A program made the translations under genes and the position numbers. Source: Nitrospirota bacterium (GTDB lineage Bacteria > Nitrospirota > Thermodesulfovibrionia > Thermodesulfovibrionales > UBA6898). Taken from it: 59,684 nt of DNA. Position 1 is the first letter of the stretch, and every line of letters begins with the position of its first letter. The stretch spans positions 1 through 59,684 of the forward strand of contig JACRLQ010000085.1 of NCBI GenBank assembly GCA_016215155.1. Reading direction: 5' to 3'. Of this stretch, positions 1 through 7,607 are shown piece by piece. Under the pieces are notes generated by a model. That model searched no databases. It saw only the letters and a list, made by a program, of their open reading frames with translations, and was not told where the DNA came from.

Positions 1-61
1 TATAACTCGCCGCCCCTGTATGTAAAAAAATGCATGATTCTCTCCGAAGTCCGAATTTACC

Positions 62-91
62 TTGATTTTTCTATATTTTTTAACATATAAA
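62..91 (+). promoter_or_regulatory. Candidate sigma70 promoter for aconitase
   Basis: TTGATT (62-67), an 18-nt spacer and TATAAA (86-91) lie in a very AT-rich leader about 45 nt ahead of the aconitase start. It is a motif match only; the upstream gene is outside the window, so read-through cannot be excluded. Confidence 0.35.
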
Positions 92-135
92 AAAAGGTAT
101 TGTCAAAAAAATAAATATTAATGAATGAGGGTTCT

Positions 136-2085
136 ATGGGAAAAAATATTGTAGAGAAGATATTCGGGTCACACTTGGCCTATGGCGAAATGAAGGCCGG
201 CACCCCGGTCGGACTGAAGGTGGACCAGGTCTATACCCAGGACGCCACCGGCACCATGGCCTGGCTCCAGTTCGAGGCTATCGGCCTCGACCGGGTAAAG
301 GTTCCTCTTGCGGTGTCATATGTGGACCATAACATGATGCAGTCGGATTATATGAACCCCGACGACCATCTCTTCCTCCAGACCGTAGCAGCCCGCTACG
401 GCGCGTATTTTTCGAGGCCGGGCAACGGCATATGCCACCAGGTCCACCTGGAGCAGTTCGCGGCCCCCGGAAAGATCGCCCTGGGCACCGACAGCCATAC
501 GCCGACGGGCGGGGGCATGGGGATGATCGCCATAGGCGTAGGCGGGCTCGACGCCGCGACGGTCATGGGCGGATCACCGTTTGAGGTCACTATGCCCCAG
601 GTGGTTAAGATCAACCTCAAAGGGAAGTTAAACCGTCCGTGGGTCACTGCCATGGACGTGATACTTGAGGTGCTAAGGAGGCTCACGGTCAAGGGTGGGG
701 TAGGGCGTATCATGGAGTACGGCGGCCCCGGAGTAAAGGACTTAAACGTCACGGAAAGAGCGACGATCACCAATATGGGGGCGGAACTGGGGGCCACGAC
801 CTCCGTGTTCCCAAGCGACAAAAGGACGCGTTTTTATCTGGCGGCGGTGGGCCGGGAAGGTCAGTGGACCGAACTTGCCGCCGACAAGGGCGCGAAATAC
901 GCAGAGGTGATCACCATAGATCTCTCCGCAATAGAGCCGATGATCGCACGGCCCCACAGTCCGGACAATGTAGTGACGGTCGCGAGCCTCAGGGGCACGA
1001 AGGTGGACCAGGTCTGTATCGGAAGCTGCACCAATTCATCCTACCAGTCGATGAAACTGGTCTCCTCGATACTTAAGGGCAATACGGTGTCGGAGCGTGT
1101 AAACCTCCTTATAAATCCCGGGTCCAAGCAGGTCTACGAGATGATTGCGAGGGAGGGGCTCACCTCCGATATGATCGCCTCGGGGGCCAGGATGCTCGAG
1201 GCTTCCTGCGGGCCGTGCATAGGAATGGGAGGGGCGCCGGCCTCCGGCTCGGTCTCCGTCCGGTCTTATAACAGGAATTTCAAGGGCAGAAGCGGCACAA
1301 AGGACGCGCAGGTCTATCTCGCGAGCCCCGTATCGTGCGCCGTGTTTGCCCTCAGGGCAGAGATGGTCGATCCCCGGGAGGCAGGGCTTGAGATAAAGGC
1401 CTTTAAAGAGCCTAAAAAATATCTTGTAAACCGCAGTTCCCTGATACCGCCCAAAGAGGACGTATCTGGGGTCGAGGTGATAAAGGGGCCGAATATCAAG
1501 GAGGTGCCTGTCAGGGAGGCCCTTAAAGACTCCATAGACGCGGAGGTCCTTCTTAAGCTGGGAGACAACATCACGACCGACGATATCATGCCGGCCGGCT
1601 CGAAGGTCCTGCCCTTCAGGTCGAACATCCCGGCCATATCAGGGTTCGTATTTTGCAATATCGACCAGTGCTTCAGCGAGAGGGCCAATGCCGCGAAGGC
1701 CGGGGGCGGAGGCATAATCGTAGGGGGCGAAAACTACGGTCAGGGTTCATCGAGGGAGCATGCCGCGATGGCCCCGATGTTTCTGGGAGTTCAGGCCGTG
1801 ATCGCGAAGTCTTTTGCCAGGATCCACCGCTCGAACCTTATAAACTTCGGCGTCATCCCTTTTACGTTTCAGCGCGCCGACGACTACGGCAGGATCGAAA
1901 GCGGCGACAGGATAACCCTCACGGGCCTTCATAAGGCGATGGACGAAGGGGCCGTTTATGCCGCCCAAAATACGACAAAGGGGTTCTCGTTTAACCTCGT
2001 CTCGGACTTAAACAGCCGTGAGAAGGAACTGATCAAAAAAGGAGGGCTCCTGCCTTACACAAGGGAGAAGGCGTCCAAAGGATAA
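136..2085 (+). CDS. Aconitate hydratase, short Aquifex-like type
   Basis: Interconverts citrate and isocitrate in the cytoplasmic TCA cycle through a [4Fe-4S] cluster. From the first in-frame ATG (121) the protein would be 654 aa; I prefer the ATG at 136 (649 aa) because GAGG lies 7 nt upstream of it, while nothing resembling a ribosome site precedes 121. Cluster ligands are visible as the Cys of GSCTN (about residue 298) and the two Cys of SCGPC (about 358 and 361). The swivel domain follows (DNITTDDI, then GQGSSREHA with the substrate-binding Ser-Arg). The length is that of the compact single-chain aconitases of Aquifex and anaerobes, much shorter than the roughly 890-aa AcnA. It stands alone ahead of tRNA genes. 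Family assignment is very secure. Confidence 0.96.
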   Translation: MGKNIVEKIFGSHLAYGEMKAGTPVGLKVDQVYTQDATGTMAWLQFEAIGLDRVKVPLAVSYVDHNMMQSDYMNPDDHLFLQTVAARYGAYFSRPGNGICHQVHLEQFAAPGKIALGTDSHTPTGGGMGMIAIGVGGLDAATVMGGSPFEVTMPQVVKINLKGKLNRPWVTAMDVILEVLRRLTVKGGVGRIMEYGGPGVKDLNVTERATITNMGAELGATTSVFPSDKRTRFYLAAVGREGQWTELAADKGAKYAEVITIDLSAIEPMIARPHSPDNVVTVASLRGTKVDQVCIGSCTNSSYQSMKLVSSILKGNTVSERVNLLINPGSKQVYEMIAREGLTSDMIASGARMLEASCGPCIGMGGAPASGSVSVRSYNRNFKGRSGTKDAQVYLASPVSCAVFALRAEMVDPREAGLEIKAFKEPKKYLVNRSSLIPPKEDVSGVEVIKGPNIKEVPVREALKDSIDAEVLLKLGDNITTDDIMPAGSKVLPFRSNIPAISGFVFCNIDQCFSERANAAKAGGGGIIVGGENYGQGSSREHAAMAPMFLGVQAVIAKSFARIHRSNLINFGVIPFTFQRADDYGRIESGDRITLTGLHKAMDEGAVYAAQNTTKGFSFNLVSDLNSREKELIKKGGLLPYTREKASKG

Positions 2086-2095
2086 TCAATAAATG

Positions 2096-2119
2096 GGCAG
2101 GCGTTTGATCTGCCTTTTT
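2096..2119 (+). terminator. Rho-independent terminator after aconitase
   Basis: GGCAG (2096-2100) pairs with CTGCC (2110-2114) across a 9-nt loop and is followed directly by TTTTT. It starts 10 nt after the aconitase stop and separates it from the tRNA operon. Confidence 0.65.
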
Positions 2120-2132
2120 GGTCCCTAATCGA

Positions 2133-2162
2133 TTGACAAGCGGTCCCTGGACAGTGTATTTT
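2133..2162 (+). promoter_or_regulatory. Promoter of the tRNA-Lys/tRNA-Glu operon
   Basis: A consensus TTGACA (2133-2138) is separated by 18 nt from TATTTT (2157-2162), placing the start of transcription about 15 nt upstream of the mature tRNA-Lys end. The consensus -35 box and position make this the best promoter match in the window. Confidence 0.6.
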
Positions 2163-2183
2163 AAATGTCTGTGGTTTTTTTCC

Positions 2184-2259
2184 GGGCCGCTAGCTCAGTT
2201 GGTAGAGCAACGCCCTTTTAAGGCGTGGGTCGTTGGTTCGAATCCAACGCGGCTCACCA
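2184..2259 (+). tRNA. tRNA-Lys (UUU)
   Basis: A complete 76-nt cloverleaf: acceptor GGGCCGC pairs with GCGGCTC (one G-U), anticodon stem ACGCC/GGCGT encloses loop CTTTTAA with anticodon TTT, and the T loop carries TTCGAAT. The discriminator is A and CCA is encoded. It is three nt upstream of tRNA-Glu, so the two are almost certainly one transcript. Confidence 0.97.
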
Positions 2260-2262
2260 TAT

Positions 2263-2340
2263 GTCCCCATCGTCTAGCCCGGCCTAGGACATCGCCCTTT
2301 CAAGGCGGTAACGCGGGTTCGAATCCCGCTGGGGACGCCA
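2263..2340 (+). tRNA. tRNA-Glu (UUC)
   Basis: A complete 78-nt cloverleaf: acceptor GTCCCCA pairs with TGGGGAC, the anticodon loop is CTTTCAA with anticodon TTC, the T arm is CGGGTTCGAATCCCG, the discriminator is G and CCA is encoded. It is the second gene of a two-tRNA operon. Confidence 0.97.
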
Positions 2341-2347
2341 ACAATTC

Positions 2348-2378
2348 AAGGGGTTGCGAAAGCGACCCCTTTTATTTT
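2348..2378 (+). terminator. Terminator of the tRNA operon
   Basis: A ten-bp stem AAGGGGTTGC / GCGACCCCTT (one G-U) closed by a GAAA tetraloop is followed by a T-rich tail TTATTTT, starting 8 nt after the tRNA-Glu CCA. Confidence 0.85.
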
Positions 2379-2379
2379 C

Positions 2380-2638
2380 TCCGCATCCGCCGAAAAAATA
2401 ATGGCGCGCAATCTGTTCTTACACTTTTTATCATTCAACAAACGGTATTAGGGCCGTTTTGACCCAGCCGAACCCTATCCTCTCCTGCTCAAGCCGAATG
2501 CCTAGCCGTATAGCGGGGTGTATCCGGTTGTCGCGCAGGTCCTCAAATCATGAATATATCGCCCGGAAGCTGCCGTGCATTTTCCCTGCCGGGATTAGCA
2601 ATGACCTCTAATTCTGATAAAAAAATACGGCGCTGTGG
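2380..2638. other. Intergenic stretch, no gene seen
   Basis: About 260 nt between the tRNA terminator and the palindrome ahead of the DUF4143 ATPase. I see no convincing ORF, RNA or repeat here. Confidence 0.5.
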
Positions 2639-2667
2639 AAGATCTTCGGATAGTGTCCGAAGATCTT
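2639..2667. repeat. Perfect 12-bp inverted repeat (possible operator)
   Basis: AAGATCTTCGGA (2639-2650) and its exact complement TCCGAAGATCTT (2656-2667) are separated by TAGTG. No T-run follows, so it does not look like an intrinsic terminator on the plus strand. It lies about 40 nt upstream of the -35 box of the ATPase promoter and could be a binding site. Confidence 0.7.
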
Positions 2668-2706
2668 GAATCTAAGGCTGCAAGGCAAATTTATATGCTA
2701 ATTTAT

Positions 2707-2734
2707 TTGCTTTAGAGCAAAAATAGTATATAAT
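2707..2734 (+). promoter_or_regulatory. Promoter placing transcription start at the ATPase ATG
   Basis: TTGCTT (2707-2712), a 16-nt spacer and a perfect TATAAT (2729-2734). Only six nt separate the -10 box from the ATG at 2741, so a transcript from this promoter would be essentially leaderless. This agrees with the absence of a ribosome-binding site before the ATG. Confidence 0.5.
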
Positions 2735-2740
2735 AGTTTT

Positions 2741-3913
2741 ATGCTGAAGGACAGGTATCTTACTCCCTTCATTGTGGAGGACCTCAAGGACAAGATGGTG
2801 TTCATCGGCGGGCCGCGCCAAGTCGGGAAAACCACTCTCTGCAGAAAGTTCGTAGCCACGCATTTTAACGACCACGCATATTTCAACTGGGACAACAGGG
2901 CGGACAGAAAAACGATCACTGCATCGTCCTGGCCGGCGGATGCTGAACTCCTGATCTTCGATGAGATTCACAAGTACAGGCAGTGGAAGGGCCTTATCAA
3001 GGGTGAATATGACAAGTTGAAGGATGTTTTCAAGTTTCTTGTTACCGGAAGTGCCAGGCTCGACCTTTACCGTAAAGGCGGAGACTCTTTGCAGGGCAGG
3101 TATCATTATTTCCGGCTTCATCCGTTTACTTTAGCGGAAGTTGAGGGGCTTAGTTATAAGTCTACGGTCCATGGCGAATTGCACATAGGAAAGAATTTAT
3201 ATCAGGGCTCCATTGAAGCTCTGGCAAAGTTCGGGGGATTCCCTGAACCCTTTATGAAGCAGAACGAAAGACATTTGAGACGCTGGCATAATGAAAAGAT
3301 AGAGCGGATGTTCCGTGAGGACATCCTTGATGTCCAGGCCATACGGGACGTAGCGAATATGAAACTCCTCAGCGACCTCCTTCCGCTGCGGGTTGGCTCT
3401 TTGCTCTCAATAAACGCCATAAGGGAAGATATTGGAGTGAGTTTTCGGGCCGCATCGCACTGGATCGATGTGCTGGAGGCCTTCTATTATCATTTCAGGA
3501 TCTATCCCTTTACATCCGGAAAGATACGGTCTCTAAAAAAAGAACCTAAGCTCTATCTCTGGGACTGGTCTGAGGTCGAGGACGAGGCCGCCCGATTCGA
3601 AAACCTTATAGCGTCTCATCTGTTGAAGTTTGTTCATTTCATCACTGACTATGAGGGACATAAGGCGGACCTATATTTTCTAAGGGACGTTGATAAGCGT
3701 GAAGTCGATTTCCTTGTGACCATAAGCGGGAAGCCATGGTTTGCGGTTGAAGCCAAACTTAAAGACACCGCTTTGTCTCCTCAGCTTCTTTACTTCAAGG
3801 AAAGGTTGTCTATCCCGTACGTATATCAGGTAGTAAATGTCGGAGACGCCGACAGGCTTAAGCAAGGGGCAAGAATCATCCCAGTGGGGAAATTCCTGTC
3901 CGCCCTGATATAA
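2741..3913 (+). CDS. AAA-type ATPase of the AAA_14/DUF4143 family
   Basis: A 390-aa predicted NTPase. The N-terminal AAA_14 domain shows Walker A GGPRQVGKTT (residues 23-32), Walker B LLIFDE (70-75) and a sensor-like VTGSAR. The C-terminal half is DUF4143-like and carries REVDFLV...VEAK, a pattern that resembles the PD-(D/E)XK nuclease fold seen in this family. The cellular role of the family is not known; it is common in mobile and accessory regions of bacteria and archaea. There is no ribosome site before the ATG and a TATAAT box ends six nt upstream, so translation may be leaderless. It has no operon partner. The family call is strong; the function is open. Confidence 0.9.
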   Translation: MLKDRYLTPFIVEDLKDKMVFIGGPRQVGKTTLCRKFVATHFNDHAYFNWDNRADRKTITASSWPADAELLIFDEIHKYRQWKGLIKGEYDKLKDVFKFLVTGSARLDLYRKGGDSLQGRYHYFRLHPFTLAEVEGLSYKSTVHGELHIGKNLYQGSIEALAKFGGFPEPFMKQNERHLRRWHNEKIERMFREDILDVQAIRDVANMKLLSDLLPLRVGSLLSINAIREDIGVSFRAASHWIDVLEAFYYHFRIYPFTSGKIRSLKKEPKLYLWDWSEVEDEAARFENLIASHLLKFVHFITDYEGHKADLYFLRDVDKREVDFLVTISGKPWFAVEAKLKDTALSPQLLYFKERLSIPYVYQVVNVGDADRLKQGARIIPVGKFLSALI

Positions 3914-3954
3914 ATCTATCAAAGCCCCTGCAATCGACCCTCCGCTCGACCCGT

Positions 3955-4083
3955 TCATTTCCTGCCGAAATGCTCTCTCCAAATAGCATCGGCCTTCCTG
4001 ATATGGCCGGGAATGTCACTGCTCCATTTCTCTTCTAATTCGTCTTCATAATTCTTTATACCTCTTTCCGATAGCCGTTCCAT
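3955..4083 (-). CDS. Possible 42-aa small protein
   Basis: A minus-strand ATG-to-TGA frame of 42 codons, read as MERLSERGIKNYEDELEEKW onward and ending in a HFGRK-like tail. Composition (charged, helical, one Trp-rich segment) looks protein-like rather than random. There is no clear ribosome site upstream and I recognise no family. It may be the remnant of a longer gene. It occupies most of the gap between the ATPase and the YkgJ-like gene. Confidence 0.3.
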   Translation of the reverse strand: MERLSERGIKNYEDELEEKWSSDIPGHIRKADAIWREHFGRK

Positions 4084-4131
4084 CGTGGTTCAGGCTGGAT
4101 GTGCGGGCTGCCGGATGTGTAAACTAGATGT

Positions 4132-4446
4132 ATGAAGAAGCCGGAGAGTAAAAAGCAGAAGCTCTGTCTGTCGTGCCAGAAGTGCTGTAAGAGTGTCGGC
4201 GTCTATACGCACCCGGATTTCTTCGAGTGCTCCACGAAGGAGGTGGTCGATTTCTACCGGATGCGCGGGTTCCGGGTGAAAAAAGAGCGCGGCGCCCTCT
4301 TTCTTACACTTGATTACCCCTGTCCGCACCTCACCCCTGATGGATGCGGGATATATGAAAAGAGGCCCGAGATCTGCCGGAACTATGACGGTATGGAGGA
4401 TTTTGGGAAAGGGTGCCTCTGGTCGGGGCTAAAGAAAAAGGGGTAA
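4132..4446 (+). CDS. YkgJ-like CxxCxxCC zinc/iron-cluster protein
   Basis: A 104-aa protein with the YkgJ/UPF0153 signature: C12-x2-C15-x2-C18-C19 near the N terminus, then CPHL, GCGIYEKRP and CR-NY with three further cysteines. These Cys are thought to bind a metal ion or cluster, but no reaction is established for the family. It is standard length for the compact members. It appears to be a single gene, with no clear ribosome site and no partner on the same strand. The family call rests on the full set of Cys motifs. Confidence 0.85.
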   Translation: MKKPESKKQKLCLSCQKCCKSVGVYTHPDFFECSTKEVVDFYRMRGFRVKKERGALFLTLDYPCPHLTPDGCGIYEKRPEICRNYDGMEDFGKGCLWSGLKKKG

Positions 4447-4530
4447 GGTTCTTGAGTTTTCTGACCTCAGTACGGGCCTTACAGAGCCTTTCGGTAAAAT
4501 CGCCCGCCTTGCTAACTAAAGTAGCCTGTC

Positions 4531-4569
4531 CCCTTTTTGTTCCCCCTTTTTGTTCCCCCTTTTTGTTCC
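4531..4569. repeat. Three perfect 13-bp tandem repeats
   Basis: The unit CCCTTTTTGTTCC occurs three times head to tail (4531-4543, 4544-4556, 4557-4569). Since 13 is not a multiple of three, each unit shifts the reading frame. The repeat sits exactly at the broken end of the protease fragment. Its left flank, GTAGCCTGTCC, resembles short repeated sequences that I recall beside IS200/RAYT-type transposases, but that is a recollection and not a database match. Confidence 0.85.
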
Positions 4570-4795
4570 CCCAATCCCGTTATCTAGGGCAGCTATGTAT
4601 GCAGAACCCTTAACATAGTCCCAAGCAGCTTGTAAATTCATCATCTGCAACCCCCACTGATGACTTAGGGGGGCCGGAGGACTCGATGTTCCAAGGAATA
4701 AGTGATCCATCGGTGTCACCGACAACAATAAAAAGTGGTTATTTTCTACCCATTGTATCATAGGGTTTTTTGCAAGAGCTTCCTTACTGTCCGGT
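4570..4795 (-). pseudogene. Fragment of an S8 (subtilisin-like) serine protease
   Basis: On the minus strand the frame reads a propeptide-like segment (EALAKNP, WVENN), then the start of a subtilase catalytic domain (HQWGLQ, AWDYVKGS, DNGIG). DNGIG matches the position of the catalytic Asp motif of S8 peptidases. Homology stops right after this motif, where the 13-bp tandem repeat begins, so the His and Ser parts of the triad are missing. An in-frame stop precedes the propeptide. It is a remnant of roughly 75 codons; no function is expected. Confidence 0.7.
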
Positions 4796-5054
4796 TAAAA
4801 TAGAGCGCCTTGAATGGGCTCCTCTGGTCGTATTTTGAGTTTGTCGGGGTTCAGTGACAGTATATCTATAAGCGCCTTTCGTTCGAAGGGAGTTTCCCTG
4901 AGGACCCGGCTGAGTTGCCGCTTCAGGGACTGAAGAAACAAAGGCCCCGAAATCAGGAGGCATATTAACAAGGTCCAGAGGCGCGGTAGAAAAGTTCAAC
5001 GAACGTTCAACCGAAGGAGGCCGGCAATGAGCTTTTTTAAATGATGACTATTGG

Positions 5055-5097
5055 CAAAAAAGGAAGGGCTACAGGATGTTGTATCACTGTAACCCTT
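5055..5097 (-). terminator. Terminator-like hairpin of the damaged tRNA-Val copy
   Basis: On the minus strand AAGGGTTACAG (5097-5087) pairs with CTGTAGCCCTT (5074-5064), followed by CCTTTTTTG. It is the duplicate of the hairpin behind the intact tRNA-Val at 7494-7532. Confidence 0.6.
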
Positions 5098-5177
5098 TGT
5101 TTTTAATGGTAGGCCCGGGCGGTTTCGCGAACCGCCGACCTCTACCGTGTCAAGGTAGCGCTCTCCCCCCTGAGCTA
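5082..5177. repeat. Left copy of the tRNA-Val direct repeat
   Basis: This block, from TATCACTG through the D arm of the tRNA copy, repeats with small differences at 7516-7607. It covers the tRNA body plus about 25 nt beyond its 3' end, and lacks the 5' acceptor strand. The two copies bracket the NHL-repeat gene. Confidence 0.8.
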
Positions 5178-5184
5178 GATAACT
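5107..5184 (-). pseudogene. tRNA-Val (GAC) pseudogene
   Basis: The sequence matches the intact tRNA-Val at 7540-7614 through the D arm, anticodon arm (loop TTGACAC) and encoded CCA, but it is 78 nt because of one extra base in the D-loop G-run and two extra bases in the T loop. The T-stem pairs have changed to GGCGG/CCGCC, still pairing. The first seven bases (AGTTATC) no longer pair with CGGGCCT, so the acceptor stem cannot form. It has the same orientation as the intact copy, 2.4 kb away. Confidence 0.85.
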
Positions 5185-5214
5185 TTAATTCTATGCGCCT
5201 TAATCAATATTGTG

Positions 5215-5243
5215 TTGCATGTGATTTGTTTGTCATATATAAT
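5215..5243 (+). promoter_or_regulatory. Promoter of the NHL-repeat gene
   Basis: TTGCAT (5215-5220), a 17-nt spacer and a perfect TATAAT (5238-5243). Transcription from it would give a leader of about 300 nt before the NHL gene at 5551. The leader contains short ATG frames of 16 codons (5289) and 7 codons (near 5494) with purine-rich sequence upstream. Confidence 0.5.
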
Positions 5244-5550
5244 GTTAGCTAATTTAGTTGCATGTGTGCTTTGAGGAGATATAAGGGATGGCGTTTATGA
5301 TAATCCCTAAAAAGGGTTTTTTTAGCGCAGAAACCTAAACACATGGGGAGTATGACATGGGGCGGAATATCGATTGCCGGGATTGTCCAATTACAGTTTT
5401 GAATATTACTGATAGCATTTAGATAATAATGATATAAACAGGAGGTGGTCTAAACAAAAAGCAACTAATTAGAAAAAAAGGAGATTAGAGGTTAATGAGA
5501 GATGTAGGACCGTCGTAACTATCTAATATATATGAGAGGAGACTATTGGT

Positions 5551-7425
5551 ATGGAAAGAATGAATAGTTCAGTAAAACCGGGGGGGTTCCGTTTGTTGAG
5601 ATTATTTCTTCTGTTGTTGCTTGCAGTAAGTGTATATGCCGGAACTGCTTTCGGAGCAAGTTACACATATGTGAGTACGCTGGGTGTGAAAGGTTTGGCA
5701 GTAGCAGTGGACGGCTCTGGCAATTTGTATGTTGCAGAAATGGACAACCATATCATCGAGAAGTATAATTCAAGCGGCATATATGTAAACACGCTGGGTG
5801 TGACAGGTGAAACTGGCACGGACAACAGCCATTTTGATAATCCAACAGCGGTAGCAGTGGACGGCTCGGGCAATGTCTATGTTGCCGATACCAACAACCT
5901 GCGAATCCAGAAGTATGATTCAAGCGGTTCGTATGTAAGTACTCTTGATGGTGCAGGGGAAGGTTCCTTTAATTTTCCACAAGGGGTGGCAGTCGATGGC
6001 TCGGGCAATGTGTATGTGTCTGATACCAATAACCATCGCATACTGAAGTACAATTCAAGCGGCACATATGTGAGCACGCTCGGTGTGACAGGTGTACCTG
6101 GCACGGACAACAGCCATTTTGATCAGCCACAACAGATGGCTGTAGATGGCTCAGGCAATCTTTACGTGGCTGATATGCGGAACCATAGGATTCAGAAATT
6201 CAAATCGGATGGAACGTATTTGGACACGTTGGGCGTATCAAATGAATTAGGTACAGATAATAACCATTTATATTATCCGTATGGGGTAGCAGTGGACGGC
6301 TCCGGCAATGTGTATGTTGCTGATACTGTTAACCATCGGATCCAGAAATTTGATCCAACTGGCGGGTATGTGGCTACGCTTGGGGTGACGCTTGACCCCG
6401 GCTCAGACAATAGCCATTTTAGTTCTCCAACCGGGACGGCAGTGGACGGCTCAAATAATCTTTATGTGGCTGATCAGGGTAATAACAGGATCCAGAAGTA
6501 TAGCCAGTCTGTCTCGGTTGTTCCAGCAAAGCTGACGTTGATATCTCCGTCCGGCACAATAGTGACGAATGTTCCTCAATACAGGTGGAACTCGGTTTCA
6601 GCAAGTTCCTATTCGATCTCCGTCTGGGTTGACGGCAAGGCCGTGTTCAGTCGGTCATACACAGCAGCTGAAGTAAATTGTTCAGGTGGGGGAGCATGTT
6701 ACATAACTCCTTCGTTTAATATTAAGTCGGGAAGTTCGGCACGCTGGTGGGTACGTGGCGTTAATGATGGTGGTGCTGGTTCATGGAGCGAACCACTCGA
6801 ATTCGCTGTGTCGGCGCCGGTACTTCCTGGAAAGCCAACGCTTATATCACCTATAGACACAATAAATACAAAGTCGCCTCAATACAAGTGGAATTCAGTT
6901 GCAACAGCGACTTCCTATGTTATATCGATCTGGGTTGACGGCAAGAGCATGTTCGGGGGAACATTTACGGCAAACCAGGCAGGCTGTGCAAGTGGTGGAG
7001 AGTGTTCTGTGACTCCTCCGTTAGCTGTAAACTTTGGGGCTTCGGCACGCTGGTGGGTGCGTGCTATTAACGGTGTTGGTGCTGGTTCATGGAGTACACC
7101 GCTGAATTTTACCGTGGTTGATCCAATACCGGCAGCGCCTACTCTGATATCGCCGTCTGGAACTACTGCTTCTCATACACCCGAGTACAGGTGGAACTCT
7201 GTTAATATAGCGACATCGTATTGGATATCGATCTGGATTGACGGCAAGAGCATGTTTAGTCGTTCGTATACTGCAGCTGAAGTAAATTGTTCAGGTGGAG
7301 GAGAATGTTACATAACTCCTTCGTTGAATATTAATTCTGGATCATCGGTACGCTTCTGGGTACGGGGTATTAATGGTGCCGGAGCGGGTTCATGGAGCAT
7401 ACCAAACTCGTTTACTGTAGATTAG
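5551..7425 (+). CDS. Secreted NHL-repeat beta-propeller protein with three Fn3-like repeats
   Basis: A 624-aa exported protein. Residues 1-35 form a long signal peptide (hydrophobic run LFLLLLLAVSV, cleavage probably after AFGA). Six NHL units follow, each with AVDGSGN-(L/V)-YVAD, enough for a six-bladed propeller. The C-terminal 300 residues are three repeats of about 100 aa (YRWNSV, WVDGK, a conserved Cys pair, WWVRG, GAGSWS) that look fibronectin-III-like and may be disulfide-bonded. Such proteins usually bind ligands or glycans outside the cell; no enzymatic motif is visible. GAGGAG lies upstream of the ATG. No PEP-CTERM or other sorting tail is present. It stands alone between the two tRNA-Val copies, which suggests acquisition as cargo. 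Confidence 0.85.
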   Translation: MERMNSSVKPGGFRLLRLFLLLLLAVSVYAGTAFGASYTYVSTLGVKGLAVAVDGSGNLYVAEMDNHIIEKYNSSGIYVNTLGVTGETGTDNSHFDNPTAVAVDGSGNVYVADTNNLRIQKYDSSGSYVSTLDGAGEGSFNFPQGVAVDGSGNVYVSDTNNHRILKYNSSGTYVSTLGVTGVPGTDNSHFDQPQQMAVDGSGNLYVADMRNHRIQKFKSDGTYLDTLGVSNELGTDNNHLYYPYGVAVDGSGNVYVADTVNHRIQKFDPTGGYVATLGVTLDPGSDNSHFSSPTGTAVDGSNNLYVADQGNNRIQKYSQSVSVVPAKLTLISPSGTIVTNVPQYRWNSVSASSYSISVWVDGKAVFSRSYTAAEVNCSGGGACYITPSFNIKSGSSARWWVRGVNDGGAGSWSEPLEFAVSAPVLPGKPTLISPIDTINTKSPQYKWNSVATATSYVISIWVDGKSMFGGTFTANQAGCASGGECSVTPPLAVNFGASARWWVRAINGVGAGSWSTPLNFTVVDPIPAAPTLISPSGTTASHTPEYRWNSVNIATSYWISIWIDGKSMFSRSYTAAEVNCSGGGECYITPSLNINSGSSVRFWVRGINGAGAGSWSIPNSFTVD

Positions 7426-7450
7426 CATTTCACAAAGAAAGCCTAATTGG

Positions 7451-7482
7451 AAAGCCGGCGGAACCTCCGCCGGCTTTCGTAA
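7451..7482 (+). terminator. Terminator after the NHL-repeat gene
   Basis: An 11-bp perfect stem AAAGCCGGCGG (7451-7461) / CCGCCGGCTTT (7467-7477) with a 5-nt loop starts 26 nt after the stop codon. The T-run is partly inside the stem. Confidence 0.7.
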
Positions 7483-7493
7483 TTTCACGATAT

Positions 7494-7532
7494 AAAAAAG
7501 GGTCAAAGGATGACATATCACTGTAACCCTTT
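7494..7532 (-). terminator. Terminator of tRNA-Val
   Basis: On the minus strand AAAGGGT (7532-7526) pairs with ACCCTTT followed by further T residues, a few nt after the CCA end of the tRNA. Confidence 0.55.
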
Positions 7533-7607
7533 GTTGTTATGGTAGGCCCGCCCGGTTTCGAACCGGGGACCTCTACCGTGTCAAGGTAGCGCTCTCCCCC
7601 TGAGCTA
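7516..7607. repeat. Right copy of the tRNA-Val direct repeat
   Basis: Partner of the block at 5082-5177, in the same orientation, and overlapping the intact tRNA-Val gene and its 3' flank. Confidence 0.8.

Larger units (their letters stand above)
4447..5550. other. 1.1-kb gene-poor scar region
   Basis: This stretch holds no intact gene. It contains a 13-bp tandem repeat, the fragment of an S8 protease on the minus strand, a damaged tRNA-Val copy with its terminator, and a promoter plus long leader for the NHL-repeat gene (each listed separately). The part at about 4800-5050 has an open minus-strand frame of 71 codons that I do not recognise and do not call as a gene. Confidence 0.6.

Noticed and set aside
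121-135. Five-codon N-terminal extension of aconitase from ATG 121
   Set aside because: No ribosome site precedes 121, whereas GAGG is well placed for the ATG at 136.
2118-2462. 114-codon ORF across the tRNA genes
   Set aside because: It runs through both tRNAs and the terminator, so it is not a gene.
4531-4569. CRISPR-like short repeats
   Set aside because: The units are contiguous with no spacers and only 13 nt long, so this is a simple tandem repeat. I saw no CRISPR array or cas gene anywhere in the window.
4784-4999. 71-codon minus-strand ORF beside the protease fragment
   Set aside because: The translation matches nothing I know and the region is a scar; it could be a part of the same remnant but I cannot show it.
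5551-7425. PEP-CTERM/exosortase sorting signal on the NHL-repeat protein
   Set aside because: The C terminus ends in a Fn3-like repeat (NSFTVD) with no PEP motif, hydrophobic segment or basic tail.
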